Shown: positions 1 through 9,989 of the stretch, piece by piece
Layout: the number at the start of each line of letters is the position of its first letter
How positions within the stretch are numbered: position 1 is the first letter of the stretch
Assembly: GCA_023213395.1 (NCBI GenBank)
Contig: CM041465.1
Location: forward strand, 166,415,741-166,479,740
Direction: 5' to 3'
From: Cycas panzhihuaensis
Lineage: Eukaryota; Cycadophyta
Length of the DNA: 64,000 nt
Program-made: the position numbers and the translations under genes
The notes under the pieces: model-generated
What the model was told of the DNA's origin: nothing
Seen by the model: the letters and a program-made list of their open reading frames with translations, nothing else
Database searches by the model: none

Positions 1-13
1 AGATAAGCAGGGG

Positions 14-697
14 CAGTGGCATCATTGGCTTCCTTTAGCAAAATGGTAGTATAATACAACTTATCATGCATCAGTAGGAATGACCACGTTCTAAGCATTA
101 TATGGCCATGAACCACCCACATTTAAAAACTATGCCATAATCAGTTCTAAGGTTTAAGCAATCAAAGACCACATCCAACAAACAACACAGATTCTTAAGC
201 TACTCAAGGAAAATTTGAACCCTGTGCAAAATCAAATGAAACAACAAGAAGATAAAGGGCAAAGTGAATGAGCATTTCAACCAAGTGATTGGGTATACTT
301 ATGGTTGCAACCGTATAAGCATGAATCTCTTAAACAGAATGGGCAATATAAGTTACAACCTCGATTTTATAGGCCTTACAAAATTCTCAAGAAGATTGGT
401 GAAGTTGCATATGCCTTGGACTTACCACCACTATCAAGGATCCATAATGTCTTTCATGTTTCATGTCTCAAGAAGGTAATTAGGCAACAAGTACAAGTTC
501 AAATAGAATTACCTATATTAAATGAGGAGGGGCAACTTCAACTCATTCCAAGATGTATCATCAACTGAAGAATTTGACATCTACGATCCAGACAAATCAT
601 TGAGTATCTCATCAAATGGAAACAACTTCCGCGAGAAGATGCAACCTGGGAGAATGAACAATTTGTCCTAGAGCACTCAGAGATCACCAAGCTTTGA
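14..697 (+). pseudogene. Ty3/gypsy integrase C-terminus and chromodomain relic (element L)
   Basis: This is the end of a gypsy pol polyprotein, which would insert element cDNA into host chromatin. One frame can be followed throughout. It begins in the integrase core (TTYHASVGM, then ALYGHEPPTF), passes the GPY/F-type module (RFYRPYKILKKIGEVAYALD, then IHNVFHVSCLKK at about 430-475) and ends in a chromodomain-like piece (EYLIKWKQLPREDATWE, about 600-655). The integrase catalytic core lies outside the window. Several in-frame stops, for example near 51, 94 and 269, show that it is dead. It is followed at once by a polypurine tract and LTR, the order expected for a gypsy 3' end. Assignment to gypsy is firm; the chromovirus clade is inferred from the chromodomain-like tail. 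Confidence 0.85.
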
Positions 698-711
698 GGG
701 TAAAGCTTTTT

Positions 712-722
712 TAAGGGGGGGA
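712..722 (+). other. Polypurine tract of element L
   Basis: TAAGGGGGGGA lies just after the end of the integrase frame and just before LTR-like sequence. It is the expected primer site for plus-strand DNA synthesis. Confidence 0.6.
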
Positions 723-1085
723 CTTTATTAGGGATCTAACCCCTAACATACCTTCTCTTATATTCTCTTATATATTGTACTTCTTCTCTCTCTTATATCT
801 TTATTTCTTCTACTTCTTCTCTTTTCTTAATATCCCACATGCATAAGTAGAAGGTTGTGTAGTGGTCATTGAGTGCTATATATGTTCATGTAATATCCCA
901 CATGCATAAGGAGGAGGTTGAGTAGTAAGTATAGAGATATATATATTTATGTAATCCTTAGAGTACGGTATCTTGAATATCATTGTTATTTGCATGTAAT
1001 TGGGAGGTTGCCCCCTCGAAGGGTATTGCAATACAAGTGCTCTTTTGGAGTTATTTACTTATTATATTGGTGTTCAATTATCATT
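723..1085 (+). repeat. LTR of gypsy element L, with internal 63-bp duplication
   Basis: This non-coding stretch lies between the polypurine tract and the start of copia coding sequence. A unit starting TAATATCCCACATGCATAAG occurs at 828-890 and again at 891-951, so the LTR holds an imperfect tandem duplication of about 63 bp. No second copy of this LTR is in the window, so both ends are approximate. The right end is placed where copia integrase frame begins. Confidence 0.5.
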
Positions 1086-1089
1086 AAGG

Positions 1090-3204
1090 AGTGGTATCCT
1101 AATAAAAAGTCCCACTAAGGCCCTAATAAACTTAACTCCTAAAGAGGTTTGGACTAGATGCAAGCTTGATGTCAGTAATTTAAAAGTCTTTGGTTGTATA
1201 GCATATGCTCTTGTTCCTACTAAAAGAAGAATGAAACTAGAGAGAAAAATGATGAAATCTATCTTTATAGGATACTCCAGTGAATAGAAAACTTATCATT
1301 TATTTGACCCACTTGCAAGAAAGTTCTCTATAAGTAGAGATATCAAATTTAAATAATATGCTACATATAAAATTAATGTGGGCAAAGGAAAATAAGTGAT
1401 AGTTGAGCTTATCATTATATAAAGGGAGAGTTAAGTACTAGTTCTAGCTCAAGTCATAGTATAAATTAAGGATAAAGTCTAAGAGTGTTAACAAAAAGAC
1501 ATAGTATATTTATTTCAAGTGGAGATCCTAAAACAAACACAAGTCAAGGTCTAAAATAGTTAGTGAGAAATCACAGTATAGGTGATATGTTTGATACCAA
1601 CTTTGAAAGAAGAACAAGAAGGTCTCAAGTAAGAGTGAACTATGCATTCATGACATTAGTGATACAAAATGATGAATCTTATATTGTTGTAAAAATAATC
1701 GATGATGAAAATTAGGTTCAAGTCATGGAGACTAAATTTGATACTCTTGATAGGAACCAAACATGGAATTTAGTTGAGCTACCAGATGGTAAGGAGGTTA
1801 TTGGAATAAAATGGGTGTTATAGACCAAGTATAAGGATAATAGTTCAATCAATAAGTACAAGGTAATACTTGTTACATAGGGATATATTCAATAAGAAGG
1901 TATTGATTCAAAGAAGCTTTTATTATGGTAGTTAAGATGGACATAATTAAGAGTGTTATATCCTTGGATACACGTCAGGGTTGGTTGATTTATTAGATGG
2001 ATATTAAATCAACATTTCTTAATAGATATATTGATGAGAAAATTTATATGTCCCAATGTAAAGGTTTTTAAAGTTCTATGGAGAGAAAATTTGGTCTACA
2101 AATTGAAGAAAGCATTATACAGATTAAAGCAAGTTCTGAGAGCATGGTACTCTAAGATTGACAAGTACTTTCAAGACAAAGGGTTTCATAAGAGTCCTTT
2201 TGATCTAAACTTATACATAAAGATTGCACGTAATTTTATTTTGATCATTGTTCTATATGTTGATGATTTGATTCATATAGGAAATAATGATGATTTGACC
2301 TAAGAATTTAAAAAATATATAAGTCCAAAATTTTATATGACTAACTTGGGACAACTATACTATTTTCTTGGTATTGGACCATGGCAAAGTGATAAAGGCA
2401 TATATATGTCACAAAGCAAGTATGCGATGGACATCTTAAAAAAATTCAAAATGAGTGGTTATAATGCTAGTACTATACATGTTGAGGTTGGATTGAAGTT
2501 GAGTAAAATTGAAGGATCCCCTTTAGTTGATTCAACTTGGTATCCTCAACTAATAGGAAGTTTGATTTACCTAATAAATACTTAACTTAACATAGCCTAT
2601 GTAGTTAATTTGACTTTAAGATTCATGTCTAATCCCAAGGAATAATATTAGAATACAACAAAATATATCCTAAGATACATCAAAGAAATGTTGCATTATG
2701 GTTTACAGTTCATATCTTCAAATGAATACAAGCTAATTAGATATTATGATGTTGATTGAGCTAAAAATATTAAAGATAGGAAATCAATATCAAGATATAT
2801 ATTTAATACAAGTTTAATTATGATTACTCAGCATATAAAGAAGTAGCCTATAATATTATTATCTACATTAGAAGTAAAGCATAAAGTTATTAAAGTTGTA
2901 GCACGAGAAGTAATTTGGCTTAAAAGAATCTTAGAGGAACTCATCAAGCTTAGAGTTGACCCACAACCACTTATTATGATAATCAATGTACTATTATAAT
3001 GACGAAGAATCTAGTATTGCGTAGTAGAATAAAGCACATTAAATATCATTATATTTGAGAGCTAGTTCAAGAAGGTCAAGTTGAATTATAGTATTGCAAA
3101 ACTAAAGACTAGATTGTAGACATATTCACTAAAACCTTGTTAAAGCTCAAACGTTACTAATTTAGAGAAGAATTAAGAGTCTTCCTAAGTGTGCATTATG
3201 GGGG
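1090..3204 (+). pseudogene. Ty1/copia pol relic (element M): integrase C-terminus, RT, RNase H
   Basis: Copia pol would make and integrate element cDNA. The 5' part (gag, protease, integrase core) is missing. The integrase tail shows SPTKALINLTPKEVW and VFGCIAYAL (about 1105-1215), then FIGYSS. RT motifs follow: KGFHKSPFDLNLY, LYVDDLIHIGNNDDL at about 2250-2300 with an intact YVDD, and LGQLYYFLGI at about 2345-2375. RNase H is poorly kept; its end (FTKTLLKLKRY, then VHYGG) lies at about 3125-3204. Many stops replace Gln or Trp codons, with several frameshifts before 2030. The left edge abuts the LTR of L; the right edge runs into its own polypurine tract and LTR. Confidence 0.85.
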
Positions 3205-3206
3205 AG

Positions 3207-3465
3207 TGTTAGAATATCTTTGTTCATGCTTTTATAAGGTAAAGTGTAGTGCACATTTAGGCAAATTTATTTATTATAATACCAGTATTTTATGGTGGAT
3301 CCCCCATATAGCTAAATTGCATATTATAAATACACTCAATGTATCATATCATAATCATATTGTTGTAACATTATTATGATGTTAATATAAGGTACTATTA
3401 TGATCTTGGTATATTTTTATTTTTATTTATGTATTATTATTTTTTATTAATTTCATTTATCTACA
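3207..3465 (+). repeat. 3' LTR of copia element M
   Basis: It starts TGTTAGAATATC straight after the polypurine run ATGGGGGAG (3198-3206) and ends ATCTACA, so it has the usual TG...CA ends. The next base belongs to a gypsy integrase frame. No 5' partner is present, so M is 5'-truncated. Confidence 0.7.
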
Positions 3466-3833
3466 CCCACAAGCTCAATCCTCACTACTATGACCCCTAT
3501 AAGGTTATCCAACAAATTGGCACAGTAGCTTATACCCTTGGCTTTCCCCCTGATACTAAGATCCATAATGTTTTTCATGTATCCTACCTAAAAAACTACC
3601 TAGGAAAGTCCATCATCCCCTAGACAACCATCCTTACGCTTCAATATGAAGAAATCCTCATAGTCTCACCTATATATACATTTTAAGCACTTGTTAATAT
3701 TATCTCTAGAATATAACCATTTTTAAGAATCAAGTGTAGTGTGGCAGTTGTGAACTTGATGAAGCAACATGGAAATCAATATAATTTATCAAGCAACATT
3801 CACCTCTTCAGCACTTCAAGGACATAGTATCTT
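3466..3833 (+). pseudogene. Ty3/gypsy integrase C-terminus relic (element K)
   Basis: The frame opens inside a gypsy GPY/F module: LNPHYYDPYKVIQQIGTVAY, then FPPDTKIHNVFHVSYLKNYL (about 3474-3600). This closely resembles the same segment of element C (21,350-21,480). A weak, frame-broken tail to about 3790 sits where a chromodomain would be (GSCELDEATWK-like spacing, read across shifts). Upstream integrase is absent because the copia LTR of M directly abuts it. A stop follows the first 50 residues. The polypurine tract and LTR of K follow. Confidence 0.75.
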
Positions 3834-4217
3834 GTGGGGGCAAGGGGAGCCTATTAAGGAATTTTTCTAAGGTTGGCAATACATAAGCATCTGATCACAT
3901 GCTTAGAGTGGAGAAAGTTAATGTCAATTATTAATTTATTCAAGCAGGTTATATATCTCCACCAATGAGATTAAATACCACATCATTCACTAGTAGGATT
4001 CTAAGAAAAGTAGCCACTTTTTTCTACTTAAGGCCAAGCATTTGTTAAAAGATCTCTTACATCATAATCTTGTATTGTGAGATTGTACTTATGTACATCT
4101 TATTTTTTGGTGTTCTTTAAGATCCTTTGTGATCTTCTCTTATACTTTTAACATAATCTAAGCTATTAAAGTATTAGTAATGATCTATTATGATCTCTTT
4201 TCCCTCACAAGCTTCCA
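3834..4217 (+). repeat. Polypurine tract and LTR of gypsy element K
   Basis: GTGGGGGCAAGGGGA at 3834-3848 is a polypurine tract at the expected distance from the integrase end. The LTR-like sequence runs from 3849 to GCTTCCA at 4217. The right edge is set by a primer-site-like TTGGTATG directly after it. No partner LTR was found in the window. Confidence 0.5.
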
Positions 4218-4218
4218 T

Positions 4219-4230
4219 TGGTATGAAAAT
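4219..4230 (+). other. Primer-binding-site-like sequence after LTR K
   Basis: TGGTATGAAAAT matches the first seven bases of the usual plant primer site TGGTATCAGAGC (complement of initiator tRNA-Met) and sits one base after an LTR end. A primer site after a 3' LTR is unexpected; see findings. Confidence 0.35.
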
Positions 4231-5045
4231 TATTAGTCAAATCTATATCATACACATTCTAATGATTAGTCCTCATGCCCATCATTAGTCATGCCTTAAA
4301 TTTGAATTCAAGAGCTACTCACAACTCTAAATGAAAAAATAAAAGAGAAGATGGTATTCGCATAGTTGAGACAACATAACTATATACTTATTTAAAAGAG
4401 GGCTTAATGGCATTTTAAAAGAGCTTATCTTATTTCAAGTACCTATGCCTTCTTGGATGATCATAACTCTCACATTTGGAACCCATTTTTAAAATCATTA
4501 GATTTATTATGATTTATATTTCTACCTCCTTAAAACAAATAATTATAATCATAGCTAGTTTGATTTCATATATATATTACTATCTCAAAGTAATAAATTT
4601 TTACATAACTATTTATTTATCAAGTGGTCTCATTAAAAATTTAGACCTAGTTGTACTCTTTTAGCTTGAATTCAATCTCATGTAAAACTTTGTAGTCTTA
4701 GCTCACTCAACTTAGAAATGAGTGATCATTTTCTCTTATTTAATTTTATTTGGTGCAATGCTTTAAGTTTAAAGTTAGTGTTTATTTTGTGTGCTTCTTA
4801 TGTAATGACCCCTTTAATAAAATATTATAAAAATATTAATTATAAACCATAATTTAATGTAAAACTTACTATCTGGTGGTGGTTGAGTCCAAATCAAGAC
4901 ATGTATACATTTCTTAGAGTTGAAGTGGGACTATTTATGGTGTGTTTTAAGTACTCATTGGTCCCTTTTTTATGTAAATTTTACCCAAGATTTACTTTAT
5001 TTTTTGAAGTAACTTTACTCATTATTTTCAAATCATTTTCTCATC
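4231..5045 (+). other. Untranslated leader of copia copy A
   Basis: No coding frame is seen. From about 4330 it aligns by eye with the region before the gag of element B (about 7190-7955): both share a CTTATTTCAAGTACCTA-type stretch (4433 and 7317), a GTTGAGTCC stretch (4881 and 7791) and a TTTATTTTTTGAAG-like stretch just before gag. This marks A and B as the same copia family. Confidence 0.6.
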
Positions 5046-5521
5046 ATGGCTTTCAACATAAATAATATAATGGTCTCTAAAATTGATAGTACAATTTATT
5101 TGAATAGGAGTAGGTTTATAATGCCTATATTTATATCTAAAAATACATAGAATTTGATTACCAATGGTTATATTGTACCAACTAGAATGCTCCTGTAGAT
5201 AAAGTAAAGATCTTTAAGGAAAATAAGAATAAGGATAATAAGACACTTGTATTCATATTTTACATATTTTAGGACCATGTATTTCCATAAGTTAATGAGG
5301 TAACAACTTCAAAAGTAGTTTGGTAGGTATTGAAAACTATACATAAAGGAGTTATAATGTTAAAGACCAAATCCAAAAATTACTAAATGAACTACAATCA
5401 AGGAGTAAATGACTTCATCATTAAAATACAAACACTAGTAAAGTAAATAAGGGTACTAAGTGAAAATATAAGTGAAAAAAGGGTAGTTTAGAAGATATTA
5501 AGGAGTGTAGGTAAACTTAAA
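5046..5521 (+). pseudogene. Copia gag, N-terminal part (copy A)
   Basis: Gag would form the particle that packages element RNA. The start ATG at 5046 lines up with the gag ATG of element B (7956): MAFNINNIMVSKID here, MVFSISNIIVPKFD there. Traces of the UBN2-type copia gag domain follow, across several stops and frame changes. The frame is cut at 5521 by insertion of element B and resumes at 15,449. The target duplication CTTAA (5522-5526 and 15,444-15,448) proves the break. Confidence 0.7.
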
Positions 5522-5526
5522 CTTAA

Positions 5527-5761
5527 TATTAGGATACTATCCACATTAGGGATATATCATGTATCTTGGAGGAAACTCTCCCTCTATGACATTTGTCAAT
5601 TCCAAGCAACAGTGGACCCTAAGAGGTGTGCCAAACCCTCTCAATTCCACTTATTTATCCATAGAGACCCTAGTGTTCTCAATACCACCAACCTACCAGT
5701 TATTTGTTTACCTTATTGCTTATTATTTATTTATGTGTTTACATTTTCTCTTTAAACTTCA
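5527..5761 (+). repeat. 5' LTR of copia element B
   Basis: 235 bp, starting TATTAGGATACT (expected TG changed to TA) and ending AAACTTCA. It matches the LTR at 15,211-15,443, for instance in ATCTTGGAGG and in TTATCCATAG(A/G)C. Target duplication CTTAA is at 5522-5526. Confidence 0.85.
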
Positions 5762-5763
5762 TT

Positions 5764-5776
5764 TGTTATTAGAGCC
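5764..5776 (+). other. Primer binding site of element B
   Basis: TGTTATTAGAGCC lies two bases after the 5' LTR and differs at two positions from TGGTATCAGAGCC, the site complementary to initiator tRNA-Met used by most plant LTR elements. Confidence 0.7.
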
Positions 5777-7955
5777 ATAATTCTCTTCTTTGTCCTCTTG
5801 CCCACTCATATATTCAATTTGAAGATTCTTACAATTGCCTATGATTGGAGAAATTGAGCCTATTCATCATGTTTATCAAGCATAGATCTAATACTCATAT
5901 ATTATTTTAAGTATATAACATGTACACTAATTTATTATTACATTCTCCAAATTCTAAAAGAGGAGTCACTCATTGTTTCCTGGCAACATGTTTTTGAGAC
6001 TAGATGTGGGTGTGGCTTCGTCATTCATTATGTTAAGATTTGTATTAGTATATATTTTTTAAAGACTTCATTTTATTTGTATCGATTGCATCTATTCACC
6101 CTACCATCAAGTTTGTGTATTATATTATCAATGATCATCGTATAAATAATTAATTGATTGTATTTAGCCACATCTATGTTTGTTTGTATTGTTCCTCATG
6201 TATGAGGATTAATCATCTATGTATTATGCTTTCCTAATTTTGTGTGTTCATTTATTATGTAAATTAGAGGGCCATCATGCATATTTATAGCCTATCATCC
6301 ATGGTCTACACTTACATGCACATATAGCCTACCATATATTTACAATTAGGATTTATGTCCTATGTCTAGGTATATACCTCTAAGCATTACATATTTAGGC
6401 ACTGTCTAAGGTTATTTATATTTATAATTATATTTTTGAAACATATTTTTTTTATAGGCTAGTTATCTGTGCATATAGTATTTATTTATGCTTAGCCATA
6501 CTGCATATTTGTAGCATCTAGTGGCATGTTTTATGTTGTCTTAGGTTGTATGATGTTTATCTTATATTTTATTTAAAACATAAAAGGGTATTTTCTTTAA
6601 CTTATGTCTCCATTCCAACTCATTTTAAAGGTCATAATAACATTCTCACACTCATCTTTATTTGGTCTAAATTTTATCATTTAAGAATCTAGCCAATGAA
6701 CATCTAGTTTAGTTTGAATTCAAATAGCATTAGCAACTCTTTGTTCTCCTTGATTCAATCTCTATTCTTGTTAATTGACTCAAGATTCAACACCATTTAA
6801 TGTATTTATTTAGTCATGGTTCTTTTGTTAGTGCTTAAGTGTGGTGCTCATATCTGTCTTGTGTTAAGTGATGGGTTTGCTTGTTTGTTCATTTGTTTCG
6901 AGTCACTTGTTGGCTATAGTACATAGTATACTTGGGGTGAGTATTTTCTCATATATACATGTGTTCATAGTCTTACCCTCACAATGTGGAATATACGTGT
7001 CTTTGAAGCATTTGACATTAGGTGTGACCCCAATTTAGAAGAAAAGTCAAATAGATCCAAATACACAAAAGTCATATTTATGATCAAATCTACCAAGAGC
7101 AAGCTTAGATATAGGCTAAAATATTGGCTAAAAGTTCTATTGGGTAGTTAATATTTCCTATATTAAAAAAGAAAAGGAAAACTTATTTTTATATTTAATT
7201 GAGTTTTAGAGAAAAGCAACTCCCTTATCATTAAGATGTAGGTCTGATTATGCAGGAAGGTGGTCAAACATTATTTTTAAAAGGTGTTTAATTATATTTT
7301 CAAGGACCCTACCTTATTTCAAGTACCTAATTCTACTTTAGCAAGCATAACTATCACTTGTGGGGCTTATTTTTAAATTTTCTATCTTTTGGATGATCTT
7401 CATTCTCATTAAAATAAAATAAGTGGTCACATGCCTATATTGGATTTATATTTGGTGGTCCATTTAAAGAGTTAGAGTTGATATAAAATTTTTATTATAA
7501 TTTATGTGCTAACGGCTTTTTATTTAAATTCAACCTTCTTATACTGCTCAAGGTATAACTTTATCATTAAGTATCAGAATCAAGTGTTGTTTAGGGTATT
7601 TAACTTATACTTCAATTTTTTACAAAGTGAATGGTCATTTAAATATTTTTTAAATCATTTGATATATTATTTTTATACTCAAAGTTGATACAAGTTTGTG
7701 GGCTTCTTGTGAGTTAACCCTTTAAATAAACTGGGAAAAACTTCACATGGTAATCATAATCTACTATAAAATCTTTATCTTATAGGAGGTTGAGTCCTAA
7801 TTGGGATACTTGTACATGTCCCAAAGCTAAAGGGGAACAATTTGACTTGTGCTTGAGTGCTTTTATTTCCTTGTTTAGTGCACATTTTTTTGGTCCTTCA
7901 TCAAAGTACCTTATTTTTTAAAGCAATTTATATTTCAAGGTAATTTTACTTTATC
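5777..7955 (+). other. Long untranslated leader of element B
   Basis: About 2.2 kb of AT-rich sequence without a credible coding frame. Its last 750 bp match the leader of copy A (4,330-5,045). The first part has no counterpart in the window. Confidence 0.55.
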
Positions 7956-9071
7956 ATGGTATTTTCCATAAGTAATATAATAGTGCCTAAGTTTGATGGT
8001 GCCAAAATTTTAAATTAAAGTTATAAGATGAAACGTATTTTTGTATCAAAATATATATGGGACTTAATTAAAAATGCATATAGTGCACTTAATCCTAACG
8101 CTATTATAGATGAGAAGAAGACTTTTAAGGAGAACAAAAAGAATAATAATAAAGCCTTTACATTCATCTTATGTATATTAGAAAACTATATCTTTCAAAG
8201 AGTTGGTGAAGAGAATACATCAAAGGACATCTATAATGCTTTAAAGATGACTTATAAAAAACCCACAATATAAAAAATTCAAACATTAAGGACCATATTT
8301 AAAAATTATAGGATGAACAATAATGAAGAAATTAATGACTTCATAACTAAGGTACAAGGCCTACTTAATCAAATGAGGGCCTTAGGAGAAGTTATTAGTA
8401 AACAAAGTATGGCCAAAAAAAATCTAATATGTGTTAATGATATTAAGAGATTTAAAATAATATCTGCAAGCATTGAGGTCTCCAAAGACCTTATAACACT
8501 TAAGGTTGATCAACTTGATGCTACATTATTGGCTATTAAAGAGAAGAAAGATCATAATGAGTCCTTGAAATATGCATTTACCTCTAAGGTAAAGATTAAG
8601 CTATCCTATGAAGTCTAGAGTTCTAAGGAAAAAGGTTAATCTCCTAGAGGAAAGGAAAAAAGCTTTAGAAACCAAGGCCAATTTCATCAAGGATAAGGTC
8701 AAGGATAATTTTATTAAATTCAAGGATAATTTCATCAAGGATAAGGTCAAGGACCTCAAGGAAGAGGTAGAGGATAAAGTTTAAAGGGAAGGAATCAAGG
8801 ACAAAGAGGAAAATATCCTAGAGGTAGAAGAAGAGGAATAATATAATGTTCTTATTATCATAGAAATGGACATTTAGAAAATAATTATTTCACAAAGAGA
8901 TCCAACATACAAAGAAGAGGAGAAAATACAATAACTGAAGAACTAAGGAAGAGTGAAAAACATTTCCTATTAAGTCTTATGGCCAATGAAGAGGAGGATA
9001 ATTAGTATATTGATTCAGGTATCTCTACTTATATGACACATAGAAAAAAATAGTTTAAAGAGTTGGACAAT
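7956..9071 (+). pseudogene. Copia gag and start of protease (element B)
   Basis: The gag starts MVFSISNIIVPKFDGAK and continues through a UBN2-type copia gag domain (WDLIKNAYSALNP near 8055; KAFTFILCILENYIF near 8150; INDFITKVQGLLNQMRALGE near 8335). A Gln/Gly/Arg-rich tail follows (8640-8840), built partly from an internal DNA repeat. Next is a zinc knuckle with its second Cys changed (CSYYHRNGHLENNY, near 8850) and the protease start YIDSGISTYMT (near 9010), which keeps the catalytic DSG. The frame stops dead at 9071 where the LTR of gypsy element D begins. There are stops after residues near 8270 and 8618. Confidence 0.85.
8673..8747 (+). repeat. Internal repeat in copia gag
   Basis: A 27-bp unit ending ATTTCATCAAGGATAAGGT occurs at 8673-8699 and 8721-8747, with a shortened related unit (CAAGGATAATTTTATTAAATT) between them at 8700-8720. 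It encodes the Gln-Gly-rich tail of gag before the zinc knuckle. Confidence 0.8.
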
Positions 9072-9659
9072 TGATGAGGACAATCTACAAGAAAAACATT
9101 CAATTTCATATATGCAAGTTAAAAATAAGAAAAAACCAAAGAATAAGGAGATTCATTTTAATTCTAATTCTATTCTATTCCATTCAATTTACCAAAAGAC
9201 AATTTAAAATTATATTTATATAAGTGAAAGTGGGAAGTCTAGAAACTTCTAACCCTAATCCTAAAACCTCCTTAGTTATGTAAAATAGTATATAATTCCA
9301 TGTTTCTAAATTAAGTCCTATTAAGAAAAATTAAACCACTAAGGGATATTATGCAAAAGTAAAAACTATTCTAAAATTAACTACTACTTTTAGACATACA
9401 AAATAAATCTCAACTTTTAGGCATTTTGAAGTATTTTTTGGCTAAAAATATCTGGGCCTATAGTGAGCCTTTAGCCCCATCCTAGGCTATTTTCACCTAT
9501 TCTACTCATATAGACCTTTGATTTGGAATTGGAAGAAATGAATTCTAACCATTGATACAAAAGTTATGGTTTAATTAGTAGATCCTAAAACTTAATGAAA
9601 AATAACTACAAAATAAAAAAAGATGGATCTATATTAAAGGTCTAAATGGTCCTATATCA
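9072..9659 (-). repeat. 3' LTR of gypsy element D
   Basis: 588 bp. On the minus strand it starts TGATATAGGACC and ends CCTCATCA, giving TG...CA ends. A purine run AGGGAGGA (minus strand, 9,667-9,660) precedes it. Its far end cuts the protease frame of element B exactly at 9,071. No second copy is in the window. Confidence 0.7.
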
Positions 9660-9989
9660 TCCTCCCTAGGTTGAAAAGAACTCTCCTCCTATAAGTTATT
9701 ATGATGAATTTCTCACCATTTATCAAAATTCAACTACTTTAGTTCTTCTTTGGTGATCCAGATGTTATCTAATTGTGGTAGACCTTTCCATTGCACTAGG
9801 TACCTATTGTAATTTCCTTTTTGTGTGCTTATTATTTTTATATCTAATACTTGCTCATTGTTTTCTCACTTCTTCCTTGGCATTTGGGGCTCCTAACTTT
9901 CCACTTTGCCTTTATAATCTACCTCTTCATCTCTTTCATGATATGCATATAGATCTAAAACATTAGAAATAGAAGAGATATCAAAGTGT

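Noticed and set aside
1075-1100. Primer binding site after LTR L (AGTGGTATCC)
   Set aside because: The same bases fit the start of the copia integrase frame of element M, and the match to the primer site ends after seven bases.
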